Shown in pieces: positions 9,131-17,704 of a DNA stretch of 59,171 bases. A program made the translations under genes and the position numbers. This DNA is from Rossellomorea sp. BNER (GTDB lineage: Bacteria; Bacillota; Bacilli; Bacillales; Bacillaceae_B), in NCBI GenBank assembly GCA_024213275.1, contig JANAVG010000022.1:1-59171 (forward strand). Direction: 5' to 3'. The notes under the pieces are model-generated. The model worked only from the letters and a program-made list of their open reading frames with translations. It searched no databases and had not been told where the DNA came from. Within the stretch, counting starts at the first letter, position 1. Every line of letters starts with the position of its first letter.

Positions 9131-9191
9131 TAATTCCAAGTATTTTTATTGGTTTTATTGTAAATTTATCAATATTCAGTCTTCATGTCAA
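9131..9191 (-). promoter_or_regulatory. cysK promoter with CymR-like operator
   Basis: On the minus strand TTGACA (9191-9186), a 17-bp spacer and TAAATT (9168-9163) form a sigma-A promoter. Immediately downstream, TAAAACC (9157-9151) and GGAATTA (9137-9131) form an interrupted dyad of 27 bp resembling the Bacillus CymR box (TAA...GGAATTA), overlapping the initiation region where a repressor would act. Spacing differs by about one base from my recollection of the consensus. Confidence 0.5.
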
Positions 9192-9306
9192 CGATCAAGT
9201 ACTATTATTCCTAATTCCTTAGTCAAATATATGTCTTTTACATCTCATTTAATCCCAATATAAAGTAGAAGAGTTCAAAACGTAGAAAGACACTCATATA
9301 AAAGCC

Positions 9307-9470
9307 AATGAAACACACATTTCTCAAAAATTTTCTCTTCGATCACGAAGTCCAGCACACTCCAGTCAGGAGCATAGGGGTCCGTCACTCTCAAAAAATC
9401 TCTTTAAAAAGATATGAAATACATTCATTTCTTATAAAAGCTCCTCGTCGGGAGGGACTGACACCACGAA
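9307..9470 (-). repeat. REP-like intergenic element, copy 1
   Basis: About 165 bp homologous, in opposite orientation, to 21614-21778. Shared blocks in order on the minus strand are GTGGTGTCAGTCCCTCCCG, ATTTCATAT, GAGTGACGGACCCCTATGCT, GAGTG.GCT and CGTGATCGAAG. The GTGTCAGTCCCTCCC and GGGAGTGACGGACCCC blocks are imperfect inverted repeats, so the element can fold into a hairpin. No ORF is conserved between copies. It fills the gap between cysK and the PrsA-like gene. Confidence 0.8.
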
Positions 9471-9473
9471 TTC

Positions 9474-9505
9474 AAAAAAGGAATGACCCTAAACGGACCA
9501 CTCCT
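9474..9505 (-). terminator. Terminator after the PrsA-like gene
   Basis: On the minus strand an 11-bp stem with G-U pairs (AGGAGTGGTCC / GGGTCATTCCT, 9505-9479) and loop GTTTA is followed by TTTTT. It ends the ftsH-distal operon coaX-hslO-prsA-like. Confidence 0.75.
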
Positions 9506-9515
9506 TTTATGAACA

Positions 9516-10433
9516 TTATTGTTCTTCTTTATAAAACCAATCCACGCCAACCTCTTTCCAAAAATCTTCGGGAGTAAGGGGTTGATCTACTTGGTCTAAT
9601 GCTAACTGTCTTCTGATGGTATCACTGACATCTTTTAAAGCATATGTTTTTCCTTCAATTTTCTCATGCAAAAGAAAGATATAATAACCATCATCCATTT
9701 TGGTTGGAGTAGTCCATTCTGATGGACCCAAATCCTTTATCTTCTTCTCTATATGGTCTGATAGTAATTCAGCGTCTTCAGGAATATAGCCGAGAACCCC
9801 ACCTTGTGTAGCGGTTTGAGCATCAATCGATCGTTCAATAGCCATAGCTGAAAAACTTGAGCCCTCTTCTAATTCCGTAATAACTTGTTCCGCTTCTTTC
9901 TTAGATTTCACGACAATTTGCGAAAGCTTATACATTGTTGGAATGGAATATCGCTCCTTGTTCTCCTCAAAAAAAGCCTTAACGTCTTCTTCGGAAATAT
10001 TAACATCTCTTGTCATTATTTCTTGAAGCATAAGTTCCATTCTAATCTCTTCTTTGGCGAAGACATCTTTGTGATCGGAATGATCATTCTCACCTAAAGA
10101 ACGATACAGTGATTGGAGAAGTTGAATTTCCTTTTCAACTTGTTCGTCCGTAATGACAATATCGTATTTTTCCGCTAATTGTTTCATTACCGATTGATTC
10201 ACTAAATCCTGAAGAACTACTTTTCCGTATTTTTTATCCATTGAGTGGAGCCATTTTTCTCGAGATATTTGTTCTTTCCCTACGGTCGCGACAATTTCAC
10301 TACCCGATTGCACAGTATTACCTTTAGGGTTATTCATTAACCATAAAGATAATGTTATGACATTTGAAAGTAATAACAAAACGATTAGGAGCATTAAACC
10401 TCTTCTGTTAAGTTTTAGTTTCGTCATCTGCAT
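9516..10433 (-). CDS. PrsA-like membrane-anchored peptidyl-prolyl isomerase (YacD family)
   Basis: Predicted extracytoplasmic parvulin-type foldase of 305 residues. The N-terminus has basic residues (KLKLNRRG) followed by a hydrophobic segment of about 20 residues (about 12-32) without an evident lipobox, so it is a signal anchor rather than a lipoprotein. A SurA/PrsA N-terminal helical region follows, then a PpiC rotamase domain (about 160-260; YKLSQIVVKSKKEAEQ, GGVLGYIPE). It corresponds in position and architecture to B. subtilis yacD. A true client is unknown. Confidence 0.85.
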   Translation of the reverse strand: MQMTKLKLNRRGLMLLIVLLLLSNVITLSLWLMNNPKGNTVQSGSEIVATVGKEQISREKWLHSMDKKYGKVVLQDLVNQSVMKQLAEKYDIVITDEQVEKEIQLLQSLYRSLGENDHSDHKDVFAKEEIRMELMLQEIMTRDVNISEEDVKAFFEENKERYSIPTMYKLSQIVVKSKKEAEQVITELEEGSSFSAMAIERSIDAQTATQGGVLGYIPEDAELLSDHIEKKIKDLGPSEWTTPTKMDDGYYIFLLHEKIEGKTYALKDVSDTIRRQLALDQVDQPLTPEDFWKEVGVDWFYKEEQ

Positions 10434-10437
10434 TCAC

Positions 10438-11322
10438 CTATTCGTTTGAAGCCTCTTGCTTTAATTGTTCTAATTCTTCTTTAGAGAACTGGTAATTTTC
10501 ATTACAAAAATGACATTGTGCTTCTGCTTTCTCATCCTCATCGATCATTTCTTGAATTTCCTGGGCACCTAAGCTAATAATTGCGTTGCTAAAGCGCTCT
10601 TTGGAACAACGACACTGGAATTTAATTGGCATTTTTTCTAAAACTTTCACTTCGTCTTTACCAAGTAATTCTTCAAGCAATTGTTCTGGGGAAAGTCCTT
10701 TTTCAATAAGTTTTGAAACAGCTGGAATTGTTTTTAATCGTTCTTCGATTTTCGTTATCGTTTCATCTGAAGTTCCTGGCATTAACTGAATGATGAATCC
10801 TCCAGCAGCAAGAATGGAGTTATCTGGATTTACAAGTACTCCAACCCCCACCGATGATGGAACTTGTTCAGATGTAACAAAGTAATAAGTAAAATCTTCT
10901 CCTAGTTCACCTGAAACGATAGGGACCTGACCTGTAAAATGCTCTCTCATTCCTATATCTTTCACTACAGTAAGTGTTCCCGAAGTTCCTACCGCTCTTC
11001 TGACATCAAGTTTCCCATGTTCATTAAGGTCAAAGTGGACTTGAGGGTTTGTAACATATCCTCTTACTTCCCCTTTTGAGTTACTATCCACTAACATTGG
11101 ACCAAGGGGACCATCACCTTCCACTTTAATGGTAAGTTTATCTTCCCCTTTTAGCATTGCCCCCATCATAACACCTGCACTCATCGCTCTCCCAAGAGCA
11201 GCTGATGCAGTTGGCCATGTATAATGCCGTCTTTGAGCTTCAGAGATAGTCTCCGTACTCCTTACAGCATAAGCACGAACTTGACCATCGTATGCTAAAG
11301 CTTTTACTAAATAATCACTCAT
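10438..11322 (-). CDS. hslO: Redox-regulated chaperone Hsp33
   Basis: Cytosolic holdase activated by disulfide formation during oxidative heat stress. The C-terminal zinc-redox switch is visible as CRC (FQCRCSKERF) and CHFC (AQCHFCNENY). I start at ATG 11322 (MSDYLVKALAYDG; 294 residues) because AAAGGAG lies at proper spacing and this matches family N-termini, not at 11340. It lies 19 bp after coaX and 4 bp before the PrsA-like gene, forming one operon. Confidence 0.95.
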   Translation of the reverse strand: MSDYLVKALAYDGQVRAYAVRSTETISEAQRRHYTWPTASAALGRAMSAGVMMGAMLKGEDKLTIKVEGDGPLGPMLVDSNSKGEVRGYVTNPQVHFDLNEHGKLDVRRAVGTSGTLTVVKDIGMREHFTGQVPIVSGELGEDFTYYFVTSEQVPSSVGVGVLVNPDNSILAAGGFIIQLMPGTSDETITKIEERLKTIPAVSKLIEKGLSPEQLLEELLGKDEVKVLEKMPIKFQCRCSKERFSNAIISLGAQEIQEMIDEDEKAEAQCHFCNENYQFSKEELEQLKQEASNE

Positions 11323-11341
11323 CTTATTGCTCCTTTCCATG

Positions 11342-12106
11342 TTAACGATTTCGATTATAGATTAGCCTCAATCCCTTAAGAGTTAAGAATGGATCGACAA
11401 CATCAATCACGTTGGATTCTTTAGAAATTAACGTAGCTAATCCACCTGTTGCAATGACAGTTGGCTTTGTACTACTTTGTGCTTTCATCCGTGAAACAAT
11501 GCCCTCTACTTGTCCAACATACCCATATAAAATTCCTGCTTGCATGGCGCATACAGTATTTTTCCCAATAATATGATCAGGGCGAGCAATTTCAATTCTA
11601 GGTAGCTTTGCTGCTTTTGAATATAATGCCTCTGTTGAAATCCCTATACCAGGTGCAATCGCACCACCCATATACTGTTTTTCCTCATTGATATAGCAAT
11701 AGGTAGTAGCAGTACCGAAATCAACAATAATAAGTGGCCTTCCGTACTCATGAATGCCAGCTACTGCATTCACTATTCGATCAGCCCCCACTTCACGCGG
11801 GTTTTCATATTTTATATTTAAGCCTGTTTTTATTCCAGGGCCAACAACTAATGGAGTCACATTAAAATATTTTTGACACATTCTTTCTAAGGAAAACATA
11901 ATCGGTGGCACAACGGAAGAGATGATGATCCCATCAATTGCTTTAAAAGATAATCCTTCATGATCAAACAAATTTTTCACAAGCATGCCGTACTCGTCTT
12001 CTGTTTTATGACGATTTGTTTCAACCCGCCAGTGATATTTTAACTCATCATTTTCATAAACACCCAGCACGATATTAGTATTACCTACATCAAATACGAA
12101 AATCAC
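11342..12106 (-). CDS. coaX: Type III pantothenate kinase
   Basis: ATP-dependent first step of coenzyme A synthesis, of the K-dependent, feedback-insensitive type III class. Seen: phosphate-binding FDVGNTN at the N-terminus, GADRIVNAVAG, VDFGTATTY and GGAIAPGI. I choose GTG 12106 (254 residues) with AGGTGA 5 nt upstream; a GTG at 12115 would add three residues and overlap that Shine-Dalgarno. The gene follows ftsH after a 500-bp gap full of repeats, so it likely has its own promoter. Confidence 0.93.
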   Translation of the reverse strand: MIFVFDVGNTNIVLGVYENDELKYHWRVETNRHKTEDEYGMLVKNLFDHEGLSFKAIDGIIISSVVPPIMFSLERMCQKYFNVTPLVVGPGIKTGLNIKYENPREVGADRIVNAVAGIHEYGRPLIIVDFGTATTYCYINEEKQYMGGAIAPGIGISTEALYSKAAKLPRIEIARPDHIIGKNTVCAMQAGILYGYVGQVEGIVSRMKAQSSTKPTVIATGGLATLISKESNVIDVVDPFLTLKGLRLIYNRNR

Positions 12107-12179
12107 TATTCTCACCTACTAAATCTATTGTTTTCACACTGCCAACATCATACCATAATTTCTTCTGCATGAGATAGTT

Positions 12180-12315
12180 CTCTAAATTCAAATGATAAGC
12201 GGTGTGTCGTTTAGAGCCAGTTAGAAAAGCTGCCGTTTTCCTTTCTAGGAGGCTAAGATTATGTCTCGAAGCGCTGAAGCTGGATAGTTGAAAAGCGGAA
12301 GCGCCTTGAACAGGC
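12180..12315. repeat. Partial copies of the AGCGGAAGCG mosaic repeat
   Basis: Contains the 3' end of one unit (ATGTCTCGAAGCGCTGAAGC, then TGGATAGTTG) joined to the 5' end of another (GAAAAGCGGAAGCGCCTTG). This junction type recurs at 42215-42250. It abuts the 52-bp array. Confidence 0.65.
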
Positions 12316-12327
12316 AAGTCATTTTTG

Positions 12328-12542
12328 TTTTTCACGACCTCAATCGACTCCTTTGAGATCCTCATTTTGGCTTTTTTGCTTTTTCAGGGACTCAATCGGC
12401 TCTATTGAGGTCCTCATTTTGGCATATCTACTTTTTCAGGTTCTCATTGGACTCTAATGAGGTCCTCATTTTCATGTTTCCGCTTTTTCACGACCTCATT
12501 CGGCTCTTTTGAGGCCGTCATTTCAACTCTTACACTTTTTCA
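12328..12542. repeat. 52-bp tandem array of imperfect palindromes
   Basis: The motif TTTTTCA recurs at 12328, 12380, 12432, 12484 and 12536, an exact 52-bp period giving four full units and a partial fifth. Each unit carries an inverted repeat after the T-run, for example GGGACTCAAT...ATTGAGGTCC in unit 2 and GGTTCTCATT...AATGAGGTCC in unit 3. The arm change CAAT/ATTG to CATT/AATG is paired. It has no credible ORF and lies between coaX and the ftsH terminator. Confidence 0.9.
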
Positions 12543-12572
12543 CCGTGTTGTTTTTTATACTTTTTTACATTC

Positions 12573-12598
12573 AAAAAAGACGCCGCTTCTGCGACGCC
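12573..12598 (-). terminator. ftsH terminator
   Basis: On the minus strand GGCGTCGC, loop AGAA and GCGGCGTC pair over 8 bp with two G-U pairs, followed by TTTTTTGA. It starts 10 nt after the ftsH stop. Confidence 0.85.
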
Positions 12599-12607
12599 TT
12601 TCAAAGT

Positions 12608-14590
12608 TTATTCTTTTTTATCGTCCTCTGTAGAAGAATCTTTATGGTCTACATTTTCTTCATCAGACTCAGATGTTAATTCTTCATCGTTCTTTTTTTG
12701 GATAGTAACTTTTACATCACTATTGCTTTCTTCTTTATTAGAAGGAGTTTCACGATCAGGTAATTTTCCATGATCATATAGATGTTTAATTTGTCCAGCA
12801 TCTAACGTTTCTACTTCTAGTAAAGTATTTGCAATGAGCTCGAGTTTATCACGATGCTCAGTAATAATGTTTTTGGCACGGTCATAGGAATCTTTAATGA
12901 ATCTTTGGATTTCTGTATCAATTTCATGAGCGATTGAATCTGAATAATTCTGTTCGCTATTGATATCTCTTCCAAGGAATACTTGACCGCCTTGTGATTG
13001 GCCAAATTGTAGTGGACCTAGCTTTTCACTCATACCAAATTCAGTCACCATACGTCTAGCAATCCCTGTTGCACGTTGGAAGTCATTAGAAGCTCCTGTA
13101 GAAGCCTCCCCGAAAATTACATCTTCTGCTACGCGCCCACCAAGTAATCCAGTAATTTTGTCTAGAAGCTCTGGCTTGGTCATGAAGTAACGATCTTCCT
13201 TAGGAAGCATTACTGCATATCCGCCAGCTTGACCTCGAGGTACGATGGTTACCTTATGAACCATCTCTGCTTCATCTAGAACAAGTCCAATCAATGTATG
13301 ACCGGCTTCATGGAAAGCAACAATTTTACGCTCTTTTTGAGAAATTACGCGACTCTTCTTAGCTGGTCCTGCAATAACACGATCGGTTGCTTCATCGATA
13401 TCACTCATATCCACTTTCTTTTTATCCTGACGAGCTGCCACTAACGCTGCTTCATTTAGAAGGTTTTCAAGATCAGCACCCGAGAAACCTGGTGTTCTCA
13501 TGGCAATCGCTTTTAAATCTACATCGTCTGCTAATGGTTTATTTCTTGCATGTACTCTAAGTACTGCTTCACGACCATTTACATCTGGGCGATCCACCGT
13601 AATTTGACGGTCAAAACGACCTGGACGTAATAAAGCTGGGTCAAGAATATCAGGTCGGTTGGTTGCGGCAATCATAATAATTCCTTCGTTTGCTCCAAAC
13701 CCGTCCATCTCAACTAGTAATTGGTTTAAGGTTTGTTCACGTTCATCGTGCCCTCCACCTAAACCTGCTCCACGTTGACGACCTACAGCATCGATTTCAT
13801 CAATAAAGATAATACATGGTGCATTCTTCTTGGCGTTTTCAAATAAATCACGGACACGAGAGGCCCCTACACCAACGAACATTTCGACAAAGTCAGAACC
13901 ACTGATAGAGAAGAATGGTACACCAGCTTCTCCAGCAACAGCACGTGCAAGAAGCGTTTTCCCTGTTCCAGGAGGTCCTACCAAAAGTACCCCTTTTGGA
14001 ATACGTGCTCCGACCTCTGCGAATTTACGAGGGTCTTTTAAGAATTCGACAACCTCAACAAGTTCCTGCTTCTCTTCATCTGCTCCAGCAACATCTTTAA
14101 ATCGAACCTTTTTCTTCTCTTCGTTATACAACTTGGCTTTACTTTTACCAAAGTTCATAACTCGGCTTCCGCCGCCTTGTGCTTGGTTCAGCAAGAAGAA
14201 GAATAGAATAAAGATAATGACAAATGGAATGATGGTTGTGAAGAATGATACCCAACCACTCGTCTCTTTCGCCATTAAGACGTCAACTTCGACACCTTTT
14301 TCTGCGGCGGCTGAATAGACTCTTTCTATGGCTTTTGTATCTGAAGGCAACACATTTGTAACAAAGTATTGGTCTTCCTCATAGCCTTTTAATTGACCTC
14401 TTACCTGATACACACTACGTTCAGGCTGTAATGAAAAGGACTCAACTTCTCCCTTTTCTAAGTAACTAAGAAATTGATTGTATTTTATGTTTTCTGTTGG
14501 TTCGTTGTTGTTATTGAAATAACTCACCACACCTATTATGACGAGAAATACAAGTAAGTAGAATATGGTGTTTCGAAAAATCCGGTTCAT
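12608..14590 (-). CDS. ftsH: ATP-dependent membrane metalloprotease FtsH
   Basis: Membrane AAA+ protease degrading misfolded and regulatory proteins. Two transmembrane segments (about residues 7-25 and 110-132) flank an extracytoplasmic domain. The AAA domain has Walker A GPPGTGKT (about 205), Walker B IIFIDEIDAVG and the second region of homology with NRPDILDPALLRPGRFD. The zinc protease motif is HEAGH (about 425). The C-terminal about 50 residues are acidic and low complexity. It follows tilS and hpt, the canonical Bacillus order. Confidence 0.98.
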   Translation of the reverse strand: MNRIFRNTIFYLLVFLVIIGVVSYFNNNNEPTENIKYNQFLSYLEKGEVESFSLQPERSVYQVRGQLKGYEEDQYFVTNVLPSDTKAIERVYSAAAEKGVEVDVLMAKETSGWVSFFTTIIPFVIIFILFFFLLNQAQGGGSRVMNFGKSKAKLYNEEKKKVRFKDVAGADEEKQELVEVVEFLKDPRKFAEVGARIPKGVLLVGPPGTGKTLLARAVAGEAGVPFFSISGSDFVEMFVGVGASRVRDLFENAKKNAPCIIFIDEIDAVGRQRGAGLGGGHDEREQTLNQLLVEMDGFGANEGIIMIAATNRPDILDPALLRPGRFDRQITVDRPDVNGREAVLRVHARNKPLADDVDLKAIAMRTPGFSGADLENLLNEAALVAARQDKKKVDMSDIDEATDRVIAGPAKKSRVISQKERKIVAFHEAGHTLIGLVLDEAEMVHKVTIVPRGQAGGYAVMLPKEDRYFMTKPELLDKITGLLGGRVAEDVIFGEASTGASNDFQRATGIARRMVTEFGMSEKLGPLQFGQSQGGQVFLGRDINSEQNYSDSIAHEIDTEIQRFIKDSYDRAKNIITEHRDKLELIANTLLEVETLDAGQIKHLYDHGKLPDRETPSNKEESNSDVKVTIQKKNDEELTSESDEENVDHKDSSTEDDKKE

Positions 14591-14627
14591 CCCTTACCTC
14601 CTCCCACGGGTAAACAAACTATTTAAA

Positions 14628-14657
14628 ATAGTATCATAGAAAATCATGGCATTACAA
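14628..14657 (-). promoter_or_regulatory. Candidate ftsH promoter
   Basis: On the minus strand TTGTAA (14657-14652), an 18-bp spacer and TACTAT (14633-14628) lie about 40 bp upstream of the ftsH ATG, in the gap after hpt. Both hexamers deviate from consensus. Confidence 0.4.
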
Positions 14658-14704
14658 CAATTTGCATTTTTGATTATTCTTACTTTCATTATAATAGAGT
14701 TCAC

Positions 14705-15253
14705 TTATTCACCCGTACTATACACTTCAGGTTTAAGAACTCCAATATACGGTAGATTTCGGTACTTCTCAGCAAAGTCCAATCCATACCCAACCACAAA
14801 TTCATCGGGTACATTAAACCCTACATAATCAGCTTTGATATCTGCTTTTCTTCCAGTAGGTTTATCCAGAAGCGTAACAATTTTGATTGATTTTGCTTTG
14901 CGATAACGGAATAATTCCACTAAATAGCTTAATGTTAAACCGCTATCTATAATATCTTCAATGATCAAGATATCTCTATCTTCTACTTTTGTGTCTAAAT
15001 CTTTAACAATTTTCACTTCTCCAGAAGAAACGGTAGAACTTCCATAACTAGAAACATCCATAAAGTCCATTTCCATGTAAGCATCGACCCGCTTTAGCAA
15101 ATCTGCCATAAACGGCATTGCTCCTTTTAGAACCCCAATTGCTAATGGAAAACGATCTTGGTATTCTTCTGTTAGCTGGTTCCCAAGTTCGTTAATCTTC
15201 TTTTGAATTTCTTCCTCAGTGATCAGTACTTTTTCAATATCTTGGTTTAACAC
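14705..15253 (-). CDS. hpt: Hypoxanthine-guanine phosphoribosyltransferase
   Basis: Purine salvage: hypoxanthine or guanine plus PRPP to IMP/GMP. The 182-residue protein has the PRPP-binding loop ILIIEDIIDSGLTL (about 95-108) and the flexible-loop region MDVSSYGSSTVSSGE. Translation starts at GTG, with AGGAGG 8 nt upstream. It lies 23 bp after tilS. In B. subtilis HprT has been reported to act with TilS in activating ftsH transcription, which would explain the conserved tilS-hpt-ftsH order. Confidence 0.95.
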   Translation of the reverse strand: MLNQDIEKVLITEEEIQKKINELGNQLTEEYQDRFPLAIGVLKGAMPFMADLLKRVDAYMEMDFMDVSSYGSSTVSSGEVKIVKDLDTKVEDRDILIIEDIIDSGLTLSYLVELFRYRKAKSIKIVTLLDKPTGRKADIKADYVGFNVPDEFVVGYGLDFAEKYRNLPYIGVLKPEVYSTGE

Positions 15254-15276
15254 TACACTTGCCTCCTAGAAGATGT

Positions 15277-16668
15277 TTACTGTTTATAATGTAATATGAT
15301 TTGTGATTCTGCGTCTTCACAAGTATCCAGCACTGATTTCTTTAAACCTGGAATCCACAGAATAACTCCGTTAGAATCTTGAACGATTGGCCACTGATCT
15401 CGTAAATGAAGTGGAACCTTTTCATCAATAAAGATATCTTTTACTTTTTTTGTGCCATTCAATCCTTTTATTTTCATTCGGTCTCCTGGTTGCCTTGATC
15501 GAACGATAATAGGAAGTGACACAGATTCCTCCTTAATCTTCATAATATAAAGATCATCATAATGTATTATTCGCGACCTGTTCGCCATTATGGAGGCTTG
15601 ATTAGGAAGTTCCACTTCTTTACCTTCTTCTACAATATAGAAAAATGGTTCTACATTGTATAATGATTCAAAATGGAAGATCCCCTCCTGATATGACCGT
15701 GTGAATTTCAGTCCTTCAGGTAAGTCAATCGTAATTGTTGGACCCTGTTTGTGGATCATTTCCAATATTTCTTTAGTATGTACAAATGTTAATGAAGACG
15801 GAACATCTTTGTAAAGATAGTTTAATATTAGATGAATCGACCTTCTTTGTAAAGGAAGAGGCATTTCATCAAACCTTATGATATCGATTGATACTTTGTT
15901 GCCTAGTTTATTCCATATATTATTCAACTTTTTAAGGGTTAATTCCTGTAAAAAAAGTTCATCTTCTAAAATTTCTTTACTGAATTTTTGGAATTGCTCA
16001 TGGACAAGGGGATTTTCTTCTTTCAAAAAAGGAAGAACCCTATTTCGGAAACGATTACGTGTATAATCATTCTTATTGTTACTAGGGTCCCTTCGAGGAA
16101 CTAACCCATAGGATTCGCAATACTCTTCAATGATTTTTTTGTTCATGCTTAAAAGGGGACGAATGATTAATCCGTTTGCAAATGGTCTCTTAATAGGAAT
16201 TCCTGCTCTACTCATCCCAGAGCTCCCTCTAGTTAATCGCATTAAGATGGTTTCTATTTGATCATCTCCATGATGACCTAACACTAATTTATTCGCATTT
16301 GAGCTGGACATGACCTCTTGAAAGAAAGAATAACGAAAATGTCTCGCTGATTCCTGAAGACTCCCTTTTCGATGCTTCATCTTTTCCGAAATATTAATTC
16401 TCTTTTGATGAAAAGGGATATTATATTTATCACAGACCCCCTCTACAAACTTCAAATCCTCATACGATTCCTTACCTCTAAACATATGATCGACATGAAC
16501 AGCCTCAATGGATATGTCATATTCTTTTCTAGAATGATGAAGAAAGTGTAATAAGGAAAGAGAATCGGGACCACCAGAAACCCCTACAAGCAGTGTGTCA
16601 CCCTTTTCAATCAATTGGTTTTCTTTAATGAAATTTTGAATCGCTTTTTCATATACCAACACAGGCAT
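15277..16668 (-). CDS. tilS: tRNA(Ile)-lysidine synthetase
   Basis: Attaches lysine to C34 of the CAU-anticodon tRNA-Ile, switching its decoding from AUG to AUA; essential. PP-loop ATPase motif SGGPDS at residues 31-36, further motifs VHVDHMFRG and LGHHGDDQIET, and C-terminal TilS substrate-binding domains (about 380-463; RSRQPGDRMKIKGLNGTKKV). The 463-residue length is normal. GGAA lies close to the ATG, so GTG two codons later is an alternative start. Confidence 0.95.
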   Translation of the reverse strand: MPVLVYEKAIQNFIKENQLIEKGDTLLVGVSGGPDSLSLLHFLHHSRKEYDISIEAVHVDHMFRGKESYEDLKFVEGVCDKYNIPFHQKRINISEKMKHRKGSLQESARHFRYSFFQEVMSSSNANKLVLGHHGDDQIETILMRLTRGSSGMSRAGIPIKRPFANGLIIRPLLSMNKKIIEEYCESYGLVPRRDPSNNKNDYTRNRFRNRVLPFLKEENPLVHEQFQKFSKEILEDELFLQELTLKKLNNIWNKLGNKVSIDIIRFDEMPLPLQRRSIHLILNYLYKDVPSSLTFVHTKEILEMIHKQGPTITIDLPEGLKFTRSYQEGIFHFESLYNVEPFFYIVEEGKEVELPNQASIMANRSRIIHYDDLYIMKIKEESVSLPIIVRSRQPGDRMKIKGLNGTKKVKDIFIDEKVPLHLRDQWPIVQDSNGVILWIPGLKKSVLDTCEDAESQIILHYKQ

Positions 16669-16738
16669 CTTCCTAGTTCTTTACTTTATTAAGTATTGTA
16701 TCAATTTTCTTTGATGATTTCACTTCAGGAATACACGC

Positions 16739-17704
16739 CTACATAATTTCCCCATAAATATATAAAACATAAAGAATGGCGACTATGAAAATAATTAAAA
16801 TGGTCTCCATTACTCCACCTGACTTTTTCTTCTTTTTCAGTTGTTGGCGACTGGCCGTTACCGTTTGAGAAGTTGATCTAGTGCGAATATTTTTATTACC
16901 AGTTGATACCTCTAGCATTTTCATTCTCATTTCTGTAGCTGAACTAAACTTTCCTTGAAGGGCCATAAATAGGGTTTCCCGATAAGGGATTAACTCCTTT
17001 TTAGATTCAATAGCCAATTTTAATTGTTGATAACCACCCTGTGTTTTATTAAACCTTTTTGGATAAGCAAGATTGAGGATAATCATTGCCACTGAGAACA
17101 AATCATAAGTTGGCTCAGCTTTCCTTGATCCTGAAACCCAGTATCCACGGTCAAAGAACTCCGTAAATTCTTTAATCGCTCTTCCTTGGAGCGTTGTTCC
17201 TCCAACATCAATACAACGAATTTTATTTGGTGGCCCTGTTATAATTAAGTTTTCAGGCTTTAAGTCTCCAAATATCCACCCTTCTTGATGAATTCTTTCC
17301 AAGTCATTTAAAAGTTGGATAATGAGAACACCTGTCCAAGAAAAACCTCTCTTGTTTATAAACGTTAATAAATCAGGCCCTTTAATATACTCCATCACAT
17401 AAAAAGGAATTCGCTTTCCTCGTGCCTCCCAATCGTCCACATCTAAGATGGAAGGCCCTAAGGCTGAACCCTGGGCCTTACTAAATGCTTTCAACACATT
17501 GACTTCTGATGTGATCGACATACCGTTCTCACTCATTTTAAGTGCAACATAACCATTGTGTCCTTGAGCAAGATATACGGTTCCATTTGCTCCATAACCC
17601 AGTTCTTTAACAAGGACATATGGTTTGTTATGCCATTTCCCAACAATTCTTGTCCCAGATGGAAATTTAAATGGATTCTTCAAAGTATTGTTCATCATCA
17701 TCAC
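16739..17704 (-). CDS. yabT: Membrane-anchored Ser/Thr protein kinase (YabT-like)
   Basis: Hanks-type kinase of 321 residues with a single C-terminal transmembrane segment (about 298-316) and no PASTA domains. Glycine loop LGYGANGTVYLA (about 33-44), ATP lysine in YVALKMSE, and catalytic loop GDLKPENLI in which the usual HRD arginine position reads FGD; the DFG position reads DVGG. B. subtilis YabT is a DNA-stimulated kinase active in sporulation, phosphorylating RecA and AbrB among others. The start lies in a run of four Met codons overlapping yabS. Confidence 0.88.
   Translation of the reverse strand: MMMMNNTLKNPFKFPSGTRIVGKWHNKPYVLVKELGYGANGTVYLAQGHNGYVALKMSENGMSITSEVNVLKAFSKAQGSALGPSILDVDDWEARGKRIPFYVMEYIKGPDLLTFINKRGFSWTGVLIIQLLNDLERIHQEGWIFGDLKPENLIITGPPNKIRCIDVGGTTLQGRAIKEFTEFFDRGYWVSGSRKAEPTYDLFSVAMIILNLAYPKRFNKTQGGYQQLKLAIESKKELIPYRETLFMALQGKFSSATEMRMKMLEVSTGNKNIRTRSTSQTVTASRQQLKKKKKSGGVMETILIIFIVAILYVLYIYGEIM

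Noticed and set aside
9308..9577. 89-codon plus-strand ORF
   Set aside because: It spans the REP-like element and a terminator and runs into the PrsA-like gene antisense.
12090..12365. 91-codon minus-strand ORF upstream of coaX
   Set aside because: It overlaps coaX in another frame and is made of repeat sequence.
12328..12542. CRISPR array
   Set aside because: The repeats are contiguous 52-bp units without unique spacers, and there are no cas genes.
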